Assembly (NCBI RefSeq): GCF_024170465.1 | Contig: NZ_JALJYF010000002.1 | Span: forward strand, 682,001-746,000 | Length of the DNA stretch: 64,000 nt | Source of the DNA: Natronospira proteinivora | Lineage (GTDB): Bacteria > Pseudomonadota > Gammaproteobacteria > Natronospirales > Natronospiraceae | Reading direction: 5' to 3' | Shown: in pieces, positions 9,872 through 19,596 of the stretch | Position numbering within the stretch: the stretch's first letter is position 1 | Layout of the letters: each line of letters starts with the position of its first letter | Program-made: the position numbers and the translations under genes | Notes under the pieces: generated by a model | Database searches by the model: none | Told to the model about the DNA's origin: nothing | What the model saw: only the letters and a program-made list of their open reading frames with translations

Positions 9872-10594
9872 ATGCAAAGCAGTCAGCCCACCCCGCCCTA
9901 TCATCTGCGGGGCGATCGTATCGGCCGGGAATTCCTCCAGCTTTTGCCCATGGGCTTGTTCGTGGCCATCTTCGGCATCGCCTACGGACTGGCCGCGGTA
10001 CAAACCGGATTGGCCCCCTGGCAGGCCACCCTGATGAGCACCACGGTCTTCGCCGGAGCGGCCCAGTTCGCGGTCTTGGGCATGTGGGGCAGTGAGGTAG
10101 CCCTGCTGGCCATCATCGCCATCACCCTGGCCATCAACTCCCGCCACATCCTCATGGGCGCGGCCCTGTTCCCCATGCTGCAAAAGCTGCCCGCCGGCCG
10201 CCGTTACGGGCTGTTACTGCTATTGACCGATGCCAACTGGGCACGCAGCTATCAGCAATATCAAAGCGGGCGGGAGAATCTGGAGGCCATTATCGGCGGG
10301 GGGCTGGCCCTGTGGCTGGCATGGATCGCCGGCACCGCATTCGGCACCTATTTCGGCCGACTGCTGGCCGACCCCGAAGCCATGGGGCTGGACATGGTGC
10401 TGGGCTGTTTCCTGCTGGCCATGGCCCTGAGCGGTCCGCGCTCACGACGGATCCTGCTGGTCTGGCTGGTGGCGGGGGTGAGTGCGGTGCTGGCCTGGTA
10501 CTGGCTACCACCCCACGTGCATGTGGTGGTGGGGGCCCTGGCCGGTGGCCTGGTGGGGCTTTTCTGGCGGGAGAAACCCCATGTTCATGATTGA
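9872..10594 (+). CDS. azlC: AzlC-family branched-chain amino acid exporter subunit
   Basis: 240 residues from the ATG at 9872. An upstream in-frame ATG at 9815 would add an unconserved tail. It is an integral membrane protein with five or six hydrophobic segments and the AzlC signatures MGLFVAIFGIAYGLAAVQTGL-like and FAGAAQFA, followed by INSRHILMGAAL. AzlC and AzlD form an exporter for branched-chain amino acids or their analogues. The stop overlaps the start of azlD by 14 bases, so the two are translationally coupled. Confidence 0.88.
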   Translation: MQSSQPTPPYHLRGDRIGREFLQLLPMGLFVAIFGIAYGLAAVQTGLAPWQATLMSTTVFAGAAQFAVLGMWGSEVALLAIIAITLAINSRHILMGAALFPMLQKLPAGRRYGLLLLLTDANWARSYQQYQSGRENLEAIIGGGLALWLAWIAGTAFGTYFGRLLADPEAMGLDMVLGCFLLAMALSGPRSRRILLVWLVAGVSAVLAWYWLPPHVHVVVGALAGGLVGLFWREKPHVHD

Positions 10595-10895
10595 AACCAC
10601 GCCTCTGGGGATTCTCCTCATCATCGCGGTGATGACGGTGGTAACCATCGCCACCCGCTGGCTGGGCAGCTTTTTGATGGAACACATTCCCCTGAGTCCG
10701 AGGACCGAGCGCTTTATCGCGGCCATGGCCTCATCGGTGCTGATCGCGGTGGTAGTGCCCATGGCCGTCGCCGGGGATTGGGGTGCCCGGGCGGCATTGA
10801 TTACCACCGGGGCACTGGTGTTGATCAGTGGTCGGATTCTGCCGGCCATTGCCGCCGGCCTGGGTGCCGCCGCCCTGGTGCGTTACCTCTATTGA
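10581..10895 (+). CDS. azlD: AzlD-family small membrane subunit
   Basis: 104 residues, starting at ATG 10581 (or 10587, two codons later) inside the end of azlC. Three or four hydrophobic segments and the conserved TRWLGSF and MASSVLIAVV regions place it in the AzlD family. It is the small partner of AzlC. It ends 24 bases before the convergent ntrX stop. Confidence 0.86.
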   Translation: MFMIETTPLGILLIIAVMTVVTIATRWLGSFLMEHIPLSPRTERFIAAMASSVLIAVVVPMAVAGDWGARAALITTGALVLISGRILPAIAAGLGAAALVRYLY

Positions 10896-10919
10896 AGACA
10901 GGATATCCGGCGTCAGTGG

Positions 10920-12287
10920 TCACTGATTCTTCTGGATTTCGATACCCAGGGCCTTGAGCTTGCGATAGAGATGGGTCCGTTCCAGGCCCACGCGCTCGGC
11001 CAGCTTGCCCACGCGCCCGCCACAGAGTTCCAGCTGCTGTTCCAGGTAGGCGCGCTCGAACCGCTCCCGGGCGTCCCGGAGGCTCAGCCCCAGAAGATCC
11101 TGTTTCACCAGGGGCTCCACCTCCCGCTCGGATTCCCGTCGCAGTTCGGCTTCCACATCCTCCAGTGAAATATCTTCCCGGTCCGACAGGGCCAGAAAGC
11201 GGTGGACCATGTTCTTCAACTCCCGGATATTGCCCGGCCAGGGGTAATTGCGCAGTCGGTTCTGGGCCCCCACGGAAAAACGCCGGAAGGGCAGGCCTTC
11301 CTGGTCCACCAGCACATCCACGTAATAGCGAATCAGGTCGGGGACATCCTCACGGTACTGGCGCAGCGGCGGGACCTGGACGGGCAGGACATCCAGCTGA
11401 TTAAGGAGGTCCTGACGGAACCGGCCAGCCTCCACGAGACGGGCAATAGTGGGTGGGGCCGATGCCACCAGACGAACATCCAGGGCCTCGCTCTGCTCAC
11501 TGCCCAGCGGGGTAAAACGCCTGGATTCCAACACCGACATCAACAGGCGCTGGACCTTTTCACTCATATCACCCAGCTCATTCAGGAACAGGGTCCCGCC
11601 CCGGGCCTTTTCCAGAAAACCCGGTTCCAGACTATCGCCCGCATGGCGACCAAACAGCTGGCTCTCGGCATCCTCATCCCGCAGGCTGCTGAGGATAACA
11701 TTGACAAAACGCGCCTCCCGCTGGGGGCTTTCCGAGTGCAGAAAACGGGCCAAGGTTTCCCGTCCGGTCCCGGCTTCACCCAGCAGCAGCACCGGGGAGC
11801 CCTCATCAGCAACCTTCTTGACCCGATCCCGGACCTGGCGCATCAAAGGCGACTTGCCCACCGGTTCCACCAGAGGAGAAAGAATGGAGCGGGCCTTGCG
11901 CCGTTCCCTTTCCTCGCGGCCGGACTCCAGGGCCTCGCCCACGATCTGCAGGAGCTTGGCCATGGACAGGGGCTTTTCCAGAAACTCATGGGCGCCCAGG
12001 CGGGTGGCCTCCACTGCCGTATCCACCGTACCGTGTCCCGACATGATCACCACTGGGCAATCCAGCTGACCGCTTCGGGACCAATCCCGCAGCAGTGTGA
12101 TGCCGTCCACATCCGGCATCCAGATATCCAGCAGGATCAGATCGATTTCCTCGGCATCATGGGCCCGTCGGGCCGCAGCCGCGTCCTCGGCCACGGTAAC
12201 CCGGTAGCCCTCATCCTCAAGGATATCCCGAACCATGCCGCGAATATCCGACTCATCATCCACCACCAGGATGTGGGCTGCGCTCAT
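10920..12287 (-). CDS. ntrX: NtrX-family response regulator with degenerate AAA+ domain
   Basis: 455 residues. The receiver domain (about 5-118) keeps the acidic pocket D10/D11, the phospho-acceptor D54 and K105. The central AAA+ domain (about 145-375) is altered. Walker A is GEAGTGRE, with Arg176 in place of the usual Lys. GDSLEP (217-222) stands where GAFTGA should be. Walker B is LFLNEL, with N236 for Asp. The sensor I Asn is Pro278, and the second arginine of FR.DL..RL is Gln297. A Fis-type helix-turn-helix closes the protein (about 410-450). It lies 64 bases after ntrY, its likely kinase. With these changes it is unlikely to hydrolyse ATP or to activate sigma-54 polymerase, so it may act as a phosphorylation-controlled DNA-binding protein; that is inference. 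Confidence 0.88.
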   Translation of the reverse strand: MSAAHILVVDDESDIRGMVRDILEDEGYRVTVAEDAAAARRAHDAEEIDLILLDIWMPDVDGITLLRDWSRSGQLDCPVVIMSGHGTVDTAVEATRLGAHEFLEKPLSMAKLLQIVGEALESGREERERRKARSILSPLVEPVGKSPLMRQVRDRVKKVADEGSPVLLLGEAGTGRETLARFLHSESPQREARFVNVILSSLRDEDAESQLFGRHAGDSLEPGFLEKARGGTLFLNELGDMSEKVQRLLMSVLESRRFTPLGSEQSEALDVRLVASAPPTIARLVEAGRFRQDLLNQLDVLPVQVPPLRQYREDVPDLIRYYVDVLVDQEGLPFRRFSVGAQNRLRNYPWPGNIRELKNMVHRFLALSDREDISLEDVEAELRRESEREVEPLVKQDLLGLSLRDARERFERAYLEQQLELCGGRVGKLAERVGLERTHLYRKLKALGIEIQKNQ

Positions 12288-12351
12288 GCCGATCCTCCGC
12301 TATTGATTCGCTGGGATGACAACCTTATAGCGCGGAGACGCTCAAGTGAAG

Positions 12352-14550
12352 TCAGGAAGTCTCCATCGGTGCATTAATGGGAATCTGCATGATGATCTGG
12401 GCCCCGCCGGCCTCACGGTTGCCCGCCCGGATCAGGCCCCCATGCTCCTCCACCAGTTTCTTCACGATGGCCAGGCCCAGGCCCGTTCCCTTGGGCTTGG
12501 TGGTGACATAGGGTTCAAAGACCGTATTGCCCATATCGTCGCCGAAACCGGGCCCGTCGTCCTCCACCACCACTTCCACCTGGTCGGTCTGGACATCGGA
12601 TACCAGACGGCGGCTGACAATTCGTACCCGGGCCCCGTCCTCGGACCGGGAAGCCTCCTGGGCGTTGCGAACCAGATTGTGCAGGGCCTGGCGGATACGC
12701 CCGGCGTCCGCCCGAACCCGCGGCAAGTCCGTATCGAGATCAAGGGAGAGATGGGGACCATCATCCAGTCCTCGATAGAGATCCGCCACCTCCATGATCA
12801 ACTGGTTGATATCCAGCAGGGTGAACTCCAGGTCGGGACTGCGGGCATAGTCGCTAAAGGCCTTGACCATGGCCTTGAGGGCCTCCACCTGCTGAACGAT
12901 GGTGTGGGTGGCCCGGTCCAGGGTACCGGCATCATCCACCCGCTCCAGATACTTGTGCCGAATCCGCTCCGCCGCCAGCTGGATGGGGGTCAGGGGATTA
13001 CGAATTTCATGGGCCAGTCGCCGGGCCACCTCCCCCCAGGCTGAATCCCGCTGTGCCTGGACCAGCATGGTGATATCGTCAAAAACGATCACATGACCCG
13101 GCTCGTCCTCGCCCGGGAACGGCAAGGCCTTGCAACGGCAGATGAGCAGTCGCCTCAGGGTGCGACCGGGCAGGGCCAGCTCTTCATGCCATTCGGCATC
13201 GCCCTGATGAATATGCGCCATAACCCGGTCGGCCAGCACCTTCAGGCGGGGCGAGGTGCCGGCCAGCTCCATCAGCGGCCGGCCGGTCTCCGGTAACAGC
13301 TCCAGTTCCAGAATCTGCTCGGCGGCAGCATTGGCCGCCCGAATCTTGAGATCGGAGTCCAGGGCAATCACCCCCGAGGTGAGTCGGGCGAGTACCGCCT
13401 CCAGATAAGCCCGCTCTGCTTCCACTTCCCGGCGGCTGCGCGCCGCCTGCTCCCGGGCCTCCTGCAAACGACGGGTCATTTCATTGAAGGACAGGGCGAG
13501 AAAGCCCACCTCATCATGGGCCCGTAGCGGTAATCGGGTGTCCAGCTCGCCCCGGGCCACGGCCCGGGTCCCGGCGGCCAAATCCTGGATCGGTGCCACC
13601 AGGCGACGAGCGAAGTGAAAGGCACCGACGATGGCCAGCAAAAGACTGAGCAGCAAAACCAGTGACAGGGTCAACACGAAACTGATGCGGATCGGCGCCC
13701 GATAGAAATCCAGCTCCCGGTATTGCTGCCAGGCGGTCTGGACCCGCTCGGCCAGCTGGCTCTGGCGGGCCGGCACCGGGAAACGGGCCTGCAGAATTCT
13801 GGGGGAAGCCAGTCGCTCCGGCTCCGGCAAAGTCACCAGGGCACGCACGTGGATCAGTTCCCCCTCGGCTTCCGGCGAATCCAGCCCCACATAACTGCCG
13901 CTGCGACGGGCCTGGCTGATCAACTCCCGGGGTGGCTGGCTGGGCAGAAAGCCCCGGCCGAACTCGCCGCTGGTGGCCAGTATCTGTCCATCACTGGAAA
14001 ACACGGTCAGTTCCGTGGCTTCCAGCTCACGACGATAGGACTCCAGCCGGGAGGCCAGAACATCCATCGAAAGTCCGGCCACATTCTGTGCCACCACTTC
14101 GGTCTGGGCTTCCTGATCCCGCATCCGGCTTTCCAGTGCGGCACGACTGAGGGCCAGGGATTCCTCCAGGGCCGACTCGATGCGGACATCAAACCAGGAA
14201 TCAATGCCCTTGGTGATGAACTGCAGGGAGAAATAGAACACCAGGATGACCGGCACGAGCGCCAGTACCGCAAAGACGCCGACAAAACGAGCGGTTAATC
14301 GGGAGCCGGGCCGACGAGCTCGGTACTGAATGATCAGATGACCGAGATTGAAACCCAGCAAGATGACCAGCAGGGCCACGCCCAGAATATTGAAGCCCAG
14401 CAACCAGTCGTGCAGGCGATCAAAATCAGTGGCCTCCCGCTGGGTGGTTTCCGCCAGCATCCAGAGCGCGGCCAGCATCAAGGCCAAGCCGAACAGCGTC
14501 AGCAGGGTAAGACCGAGTTTTCTCAGGAACGAAGGGTCCACTGATACCAT
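12352..14550 (-). CDS. ntrY: NtrY-family membrane sensor histidine kinase
   Basis: 732 residues. Three N-terminal membrane helices (about 14-33, 49-72, 89-112) are followed by a periplasmic segment and a fourth helix (about 290-312). Then come a HAMP linker, a PAS domain (LEAVLARLTSGVIALDSDLKI), a HisKA dimerisation domain with H514 in RLAHEIRNPLTPIQ, and a HATPase domain with N, DDGPGFG and GTGLGLAIVKK boxes. It should autophosphorylate and pass phosphate to NtrX. The start overlaps the DUF4390 gene by 28 bases. The periplasmic signal is unknown. Family knowledge links NtrYX to nitrogen, redox and envelope control in various proteobacteria. Confidence 0.9.
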   Translation of the reverse strand: MVSVDPSFLRKLGLTLLTLFGLALMLAALWMLAETTQREATDFDRLHDWLLGFNILGVALLVILLGFNLGHLIIQYRARRPGSRLTARFVGVFAVLALVPVILVFYFSLQFITKGIDSWFDVRIESALEESLALSRAALESRMRDQEAQTEVVAQNVAGLSMDVLASRLESYRRELEATELTVFSSDGQILATSGEFGRGFLPSQPPRELISQARRSGSYVGLDSPEAEGELIHVRALVTLPEPERLASPRILQARFPVPARQSQLAERVQTAWQQYRELDFYRAPIRISFVLTLSLVLLLSLLLAIVGAFHFARRLVAPIQDLAAGTRAVARGELDTRLPLRAHDEVGFLALSFNEMTRRLQEAREQAARSRREVEAERAYLEAVLARLTSGVIALDSDLKIRAANAAAEQILELELLPETGRPLMELAGTSPRLKVLADRVMAHIHQGDAEWHEELALPGRTLRRLLICRCKALPFPGEDEPGHVIVFDDITMLVQAQRDSAWGEVARRLAHEIRNPLTPIQLAAERIRHKYLERVDDAGTLDRATHTIVQQVEALKAMVKAFSDYARSPDLEFTLLDINQLIMEVADLYRGLDDGPHLSLDLDTDLPRVRADAGRIRQALHNLVRNAQEASRSEDGARVRIVSRRLVSDVQTDQVEVVVEDDGPGFGDDMGNTVFEPYVTTKPKGTGLGLAIVKKLVEEHGGLIRAGNREAGGAQIIMQIPINAPMETS

Positions 14551-15104
14551 CCACTGGAAAGACGGGAATTGGCGAACAGGCGGGCAATCAGGCCGAGCCC
14601 GTCAGGGCGCTCTTCGATCTCCAGATGCACCCGCATGCGGATTTCGTAACGAGTGTCCGGATCCAGCCGCGCCTCATCGATGACCGGGACATCTTCAATA
14701 CGACTGACTTCGGAGATGGCCGCCCCGTAGGTTTGAAAGCTTTGCCGTCGCTGAGTCTGGGCGTTTTCCACCACGTACAGACGCGTCAGCGGCTGGAACT
14801 GGATTTTGTGGGAACGCTCAAAGCCGGTTTCAGTGGCATCCCGCCACATGAAACGTGGCCGAATCACTTCCACTTCCACCTTGACCCGCAGGGGCAAGCC
14901 GTTTTCCAGGGCATCCAGGGCCTCGTCGCTGAGACTATAGCGTACATCCGCATTGAGATAATGGACGCCATCCACTTCTTCGGTAAAGCCGGTAATCAGG
15001 GTAATGCTGCCGGCGTACAGCTTGGCGGCAAACAGGCACAGCACAATCACCAGCAGCCAGCTAAGCGCCGATACAGGAAAAGATTTATGCGAGGCCTGAT
15101 ACAT
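14523..15104 (-). CDS. DUF4390-family exported protein
   Basis: 193 residues from the ATG at 15104, which gives a signal peptide or membrane anchor (SWLLVIVLCLFAAKLYAGS). A GTG at 15230 overlaps the rsmB stop as GTGA and would add 42 residues, so the start is uncertain. The body has the DUF4390 features: LNADVRYSLSDEALDALENGLPL, a VEVIRPR stretch, and an EIRMRVHLEIEERPDGL end. Function is unknown. Members of this family lie between rsmB and ntrY in many gammaproteobacteria, which suggests an envelope role tied to NtrY sensing (inference). Confidence 0.85.
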   Translation of the reverse strand: MYQASHKSFPVSALSWLLVIVLCLFAAKLYAGSITLITGFTEEVDGVHYLNADVRYSLSDEALDALENGLPLRVKVEVEVIRPRFMWRDATETGFERSHKIQFQPLTRLYVVENAQTQRRQSFQTYGAAISEVSRIEDVPVIDEARLDPDTRYEIRMRVHLEIEERPDGLGLIARLFANSRLSSGWYQWTLRS

Positions 15105-15226
15105 GGAGCGGTCACGTCTTACAAGGGCGTTGCGGGAAACAGACACCGTTGCGTTATCAATACAGGATTGTGTATCGATCACGGCGAAAAAGATAGGTTC
15201 CCGGAAAATTTTTCTTGCCCTGATGT

Positions 15227-16549
15227 TCACGCCCGCTTCGGCTTTCCGGTTTTCTCCAGAGCCCCATAGTAAAAGCCGTCCCCTCCATCGATCCGGGGCA
15301 GGTACTGGATTCCGGGGCCGGCTGGCACGGCCGCAGGCAATGTCAGGGATTGGGGCAAGGCATCCGGTTGCGCTGCCAGGAAACGCTCAAGAACGCCCTC
15401 GTTTTCCTGCCGAAAAATGGAGCAGGTGGTATAGAGCAGACGTCCGCCCGGCGCCAGCATGGACCAGGCCCCCGCCAGGATCGCGGCCTGCTTTTCCGCC
15501 AGGCCAGCTGCGTCATTCGACCGGCGCAGATACTTGATATCCGGATGGCGCCGAATCACGCCCGTGCCGGAACAGGGCACGTCCAGCAGGATGCGATCAA
15601 AGGACTCGCCATCCCACCATGACTCGGGATGGGCCACATCCCCCGCCCGAATGTCCGCCGACAAGCCAAGGCGATCGAGATTCTCGCGAACCCGCCCCAG
15701 TCGATCCGGATCGACATCCAGGGCCAGCATATGAGCGATGTCCGGACAGGACTCCAGCATATGGGCGGTCTTGCCACCGGGGGCAGCACAGGCATCCAGC
15801 ACCCGCTGGCCGGGAGCCAACTGCATCAGTCCGGCCACCTGCTGGGCAGATTCGTCCTGAACAGAAAAGAGGCCCTCGGCAAAGCCGGGTAACTGATCCA
15901 CGCTGCAAGGCTGTGACAGCCAGACCGCGTCCGGGGCATGGGGTCCAGGGCGAGCCTCGATGTCGGCCTCGGCTAGTCGTGCCAGAAAGGCATCCCGCCC
16001 GCCCTGCTGCTGATTGACTCGCAGAATCATGGGGGGCGGGGCGTTGCCCGCCGCCAGAATGCCTTCCCAGTCCCCGGGCCAATCCGACTGACATTGGCGA
16101 ATCAACCATTCCGGATGCTGCCATCGGGCGGTGGGAACGGCTTCAGCAGCCTCCCAGAGGGCTTCCTTTTCGCGCTGGAAACGGCGCAAAACGGCATTCA
16201 CCAGACCGGCCGCGCGGGGCCGGCCCAAGGCTCGGGCCGCCTCCACGGTTTCAGACAGAGCCGCATGGGTGGGAACGCGGGTGGCGACCAGTTGGTGAAG
16301 CCCCAGCAGCATCACGGCATTGATAATGCGGTCCCGCTTACGTAGGGGTTTGTCCAGCAGGCGGCCCAGTATCCACTCCAGCCTTGGACCCTGACGCAGG
16401 GTACCGAACACCAGGGCCTGCAACAGGGCCCCATCACGGGCCGACAAGCCCTGGCGGGCCCGCGGCAGGCGATCGCTGAGGCTTGCCTGCTCCGCCATGA
16501 CAGCGTGAATCAATTCGGCGGCCCGGGCCCGGGTGTCGGCTTTTTTCAT
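15227..16549 (-). CDS. rsmB: 16S rRNA (cytosine-967-C5)-methyltransferase
   Basis: 440 residues. An N-terminal NusB-like domain (about 1-140) is followed by a Rossmann SAM-dependent methyltransferase domain with the SAM loop [32 protein letters not shown] carrying the release Cys, and [14 protein letters not shown] carrying the catalytic Cys. It methylates C967 of 16S rRNA. It overlaps the end of fmt by four bases (ATGA), showing translational coupling within the def-fmt-rsmB operon. Confidence 0.96.
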   Translation of the reverse strand: MKKADTRARAAELIHAVMAEQASLSDRLPRARQGLSARDGALLQALVFGTLRQGPRLEWILGRLLDKPLRKRDRIINAVMLLGLHQLVATRVPTHAALSETVEAARALGRPRAAGLVNAVLRRFQREKEALWEAAEAVPTARWQHPEWLIRQCQSDWPGDWEGILAAGNAPPPMILRVNQQQGGRDAFLARLAEADIEARPGPHAPDAVWLSQPCSVDQLPGFAEGLFSVQDESAQQVAGLMQLAPGQRVLDACAAPGGKTAHMLESCPDIAHMLALDVDPDRLGRVRENLDRLGLSADIRAGDVAHPESWWDGESFDRILLDVPCSGTGVIRRHPDIKYLRRSNDAAGLAEKQAAILAGAWSMLAPGGRLLYTTCSIFRQENEGVLERFLAAQPDALPQSLTLPAAVPAGPGIQYLPRIDGGDGFYYGALEKTGKPKRA

Positions 16550-17523
16550 CGCGTATTCGTCTCCGCATCCCGGCCCAACATCACCCCGGCCTTTAGCCCG
16601 GCATTGGCCAGGTCCCGCGCGGAAATGGGGCGTTTACCGGGCAACTGCACAGTCTCCAGTACCAGCGCCCCCTCGCCACAGGCAATCACCACCCCCGACT
16701 TGCCGGCCCGTATCACTCGCCCCGGGGCCGCCTGCCTATCGCCTTGATGAAGGTGGGCAGAATGAATACGAAGTACGCGTTTCCCCCATTGGGTCTGAGC
16801 CACAGGCCAGGGATTGAAGGCCCGCACTTGTCGTTCGATATTCATCGCTGGCGCATTCCAGTCAATCAAGGCTTCGGCCTTCGTTAACTTACGGGCGTAA
16901 CAGACCCCGGTCTCGGGTTGCGGCTCGGCCTTGATACGTCCCATGGCGAGACCGTCCACCACATCCAGAATGCAGTTCCCCCCAAGCGCGGCAAGCTTGT
17001 CATGCAGACTGCCGCCGGTTTCATCGGCGGCGATGGGTAGCGGGCGGCGCATCAGCATGGGGCCGGTATCCAGGCCTTCATCCATCTGCATGATGGTGAT
17101 GCCGGTCTCGTCATCGCCAGCCTGAATGGCCCGCTGAATGGGGGCAGCCCCACGCCAGCGAGGCAGCAGGGAGGCATGAATGTTAATGCAGCCCATCCGG
17201 GGCAGTATCAACACCGCCCGGGGCAGTATCAGACCATAGGCGGCCACCACCATGAGATCCGGGGCCAGGGCCTTTAGGTCGGCCTGCGCCTCGGCGTCCA
17301 GCCGCTGAGGCTGGTAAACGGGGATATCCAGCGACTGGGCGGCCTGCTTGACGGGGGAGGGCTGCAGACGACGCCCGCGACCCGCCGGTCGGTCCGGCTG
17401 GGTAAAGACGCCCACCACCTGATGCCCGGCATCATGCAGGGCATCCAGGGCGGGGACGGCAAAATCCGGCGTGCCCGCATAGACGATGCGCAGGCCGCCG
17501 GCGGCGTTATCGGGCAAGGACAT
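16546..17523 (-). CDS. fmt: Methionyl-tRNA formyltransferase
   Basis: 325 residues from ATG 17523. A longer open frame to 17688 runs antisense-like through def and is not conserved, so it was not used. The start [23 protein letters not shown] is the Fmt N-terminus; [17 protein letters not shown] carries the catalytic Asn/His and the loop; the C-terminal OB-like domain follows. It formylates Met-tRNA(fMet) using 10-formyl-tetrahydrofolate. It begins 5 bases after the def stop. Confidence 0.96.
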   Translation of the reverse strand: MSLPDNAAGGLRIVYAGTPDFAVPALDALHDAGHQVVGVFTQPDRPAGRGRRLQPSPVKQAAQSLDIPVYQPQRLDAEAQADLKALAPDLMVVAAYGLILPRAVLILPRMGCINIHASLLPRWRGAAPIQRAIQAGDDETGITIMQMDEGLDTGPMLMRRPLPIAADETGGSLHDKLAALGGNCILDVVDGLAMGRIKAEPQPETGVCYARKLTKAEALIDWNAPAMNIERQVRAFNPWPVAQTQWGKRVLRIHSAHLHQGDRQAAPGRVIRAGKSGVVIACGEGALVLETVQLPGKRPISARDLANAGLKAGVMLGRDAETNTR

Positions 17524-17528
17524 CCGGC

Positions 17529-18074
17529 TCAAATAACCGGCTGGGCGGGTTTTTCGGGTTCCTTGCGGCCAGCCTGGATGGCCCGGCGCTCCTTTTCCAG
17601 GCGTTTCCGGACCATGCGGCGCTTGAGCTCGGACAGATAATCCACAAACAGCTTGCCGTTGAGATGGTCGATCTCGTGCTGGATGCACACCGCCAGCAAG
17701 CCATCGGCTTCCATTTCAAAAGACTCACCATCCCGGCCCAGTGCCTTAACCCGGACCCAATCCGCTCTCTTGACCTCGGCAAAGATCCCGGGGACGGACA
17801 AACAGCCCTCTTCCATGACCTCTTCGCCCCGCTTTTCCAGAATCTCCGGATTGATAAAGACCCGGGGCTCGGAACGGTCATCAGAGACATCAATCACCAG
17901 TACGCGCTTCTGGACATTAACCTGGGTTGCCGCCAGACCGATGCCGGGAGCGTCATACATGGTCTCAAGCATGTCATCCGCCAATTGCCGGATCTCATCA
18001 TTGACCTCCGCCACGGGCTCGGCCTTGCGACGCAGACGATGGTCGGGATAGCGCAGAATAGTGAGTTTCGACAT
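17529..18074 (-). CDS. def: Peptide deformylase
   Basis: 181 residues. All three metalloenzyme motifs are present: [17 protein letters not shown] (metal Cys) and [12 protein letters not shown] (two metal His and the catalytic Glu). It removes the N-formyl group from nascent proteins, undoing the product of the adjacent fmt. The C-terminus carries a short basic, Pro-rich extension beyond the usual 168-170 residues. It is first gene of a minus-strand operon. Confidence 0.96.
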   Translation of the reverse strand: MSKLTILRYPDHRLRRKAEPVAEVNDEIRQLADDMLETMYDAPGIGLAATQVNVQKRVLVIDVSDDRSEPRVFINPEILEKRGEEVMEEGCLSVPGIFAEVKRADWVRVKALGRDGESFEMEADGLLAVCIQHEIDHLNGKLFVDYLSELKRRMVRKRLEKERRAIQAGRKEPEKPAQPVI

Positions 18075-18301
18075 GACGGCTCCGACGCGAAACGGATTGG
18101 TAAAATTCGTGCAATTCCAGATAGATTGCTGCTATTGTTACTATTGTACTAGAAACCGACCCGAATCTGCAGGCCGCTCAATGCCTGAGACAAGCCGAGC
18201 GGCAGGGGGTTCCGAGCCTGACAGGCGCAGCCGAAACCGCCCACCTCGAGCGGTTTCGTAACACAGCATCAGCAAGTATAGGACGAGGGGAGCGAACGAT
18301 C
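18075..18301. promoter_or_regulatory. Divergent spacer between def and the LysM gene
   Basis: The spacer must hold promoters for both directions. TACAAT on the minus strand (18143-18148) is a plausible -10 box for def, but no good -35 lies 16-18 bases upstream. AGGACGAGGGGAGCGA before 18302 contains a purine-rich ribosome-binding site for the LysM gene. No other feature is seen. Confidence 0.3.
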
Positions 18302-19585
18302 ATGGCCAAGGCAGTCCATCATGGCCCGGCAGCGGCAAACCCGGTGAATTCTTCCATCCATGCCGCCCGAGGCCTGAGCGACCCCCTTCCCGCCACCGCG
18401 CCCCGGATCCTGATCCGCGGGCTGGCCTGGGCGAGCATCGCCGTGTTGGCGCTGACCACCGCCTGCGGGGGCACCCCGGAACCGGCACCGGAAGAGGCCG
18501 AAGAAACGGTCGAAGAAGCACCGCCGGAAGAGACCTTTGTCTCCGACCCGGCCCCGGTGGAACCGGCGGAAACCGCCCCCCGGGAGTACATTGTCCAGCG
18601 GGGCGATACCCTATGGGACATCTCCGAGATGTTTTTGCAGGACCCCTGGCTATGGCCGGAGATCTGGCACATCAATCGCCAAATCCGGGACCCTCATCTG
18701 ATCTATCCGGGTGATGTCATCACCCTGTTCTACCGGGATGGTCGTCCTCATCTGCAGATCGAGCGCGACGGCGAGATTTACCAGACCACTCTGCCCATTG
18801 AACGGCTGAGCCCGCAGGTTCGGGTGGAAGGCCTGCCCCGGGCGATCCCCTTCATCCCCATCGACACCATCCGCCCCCTGCTGCGTCGGCCCCAGCTGAT
18901 GACCCGGGAGATGATCGATGATGCCCCCTATCTGCTGCGCTCGGAGGACGGCCGTCTGATGACCAGCGCCGGTGACCGGATCTATGTTCGCAATCTGAAC
19001 GATACCGATGCCCGCCGCTTCACCATCATGCGCCCGGGCCAGGATTACCGTGACCCGGAAACCGGCCGCCTGCTGGGCCAGGAAGCCATTTACGTGGGGC
19101 AGGCCGAGCTGCAGCGCGGCGGCGACCCGGCCACCTTCTTTGTCACCCAGGCGAATCGGGAAGCCTTGGAAGGGGATCGGCTTTTCTCGGTGGAAGACCG
19201 GGTGTTGGAGCGGGATTTCTACCCCCGCGCGCCGGACGATGAAATCGACGGCCAGGTGATCACCTCTATTGAGGAAGGCGAGCTGATCGGCCAGTACCAG
19301 ACGGTGGTCTTCAATCGCGGTAGCGATCATGGCCTGGCCATGGGCCATGTCCTGGAGATCCTGGAACGGGGCGAACGAGTCCGGGATCGTGAGCAGGGCC
19401 GCTTTAGTCGCCAGGTTCGCTTGCCGGACGAGACCATTGGCCTGGCGCTGATCTACCGGGTAGAAGAGGAAGTAAGCTTTGCCTTGGTGATGCGGGCCGA
19501 AAAGGAAATATCGGAAGGGGACATGATCCGCAATCCCCGTCAAAGGATCCGCACGCCGCAAACCCGTGAACGCCGTTTCAACTGA
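18302..19585 (+). CDS. LysM-domain putative lipoprotein
   Basis: 427 residues. An N-terminal hydrophobic segment (LAWASIAVLALTTAC) ends in a lipobox-like Cys near residue 57, after an unusually long N-terminal stretch, so a later start is possible. An acidic Pro/Glu-rich linker precedes a LysM domain (YIVQRGDTLWDISEMFLQDPWLWPEIW ... LIYPGDVITL), which binds peptidoglycan glycans. The long C-terminal part has no recognised catalytic domain. Genes of this architecture commonly sit just upstream of dprA in gammaproteobacteria. The role is probably envelope structure. Confidence 0.82.
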   Translation: MAKAVHHGPAAANPVNSSIHAARGLSDPLPATAPRILIRGLAWASIAVLALTTACGGTPEPAPEEAEETVEEAPPEETFVSDPAPVEPAETAPREYIVQRGDTLWDISEMFLQDPWLWPEIWHINRQIRDPHLIYPGDVITLFYRDGRPHLQIERDGEIYQTTLPIERLSPQVRVEGLPRAIPFIPIDTIRPLLRRPQLMTREMIDDAPYLLRSEDGRLMTSAGDRIYVRNLNDTDARRFTIMRPGQDYRDPETGRLLGQEAIYVGQAELQRGGDPATFFVTQANREALEGDRLFSVEDRVLERDFYPRAPDDEIDGQVITSIEEGELIGQYQTVVFNRGSDHGLAMGHVLEILERGERVRDREQGRFSRQVRLPDETIGLALIYRVEEEVSFALVMRAEKEISEGDMIRNPRQRIRTPQTRERRFN

Positions 19586-19596
19586 ACGATAGCGAT

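Noticed and set aside
17524-17688. 55-residue N-terminal extension of fmt
   Set aside because: It overlaps def out of frame; the conserved Fmt start lies at 17523 right after the def stop.
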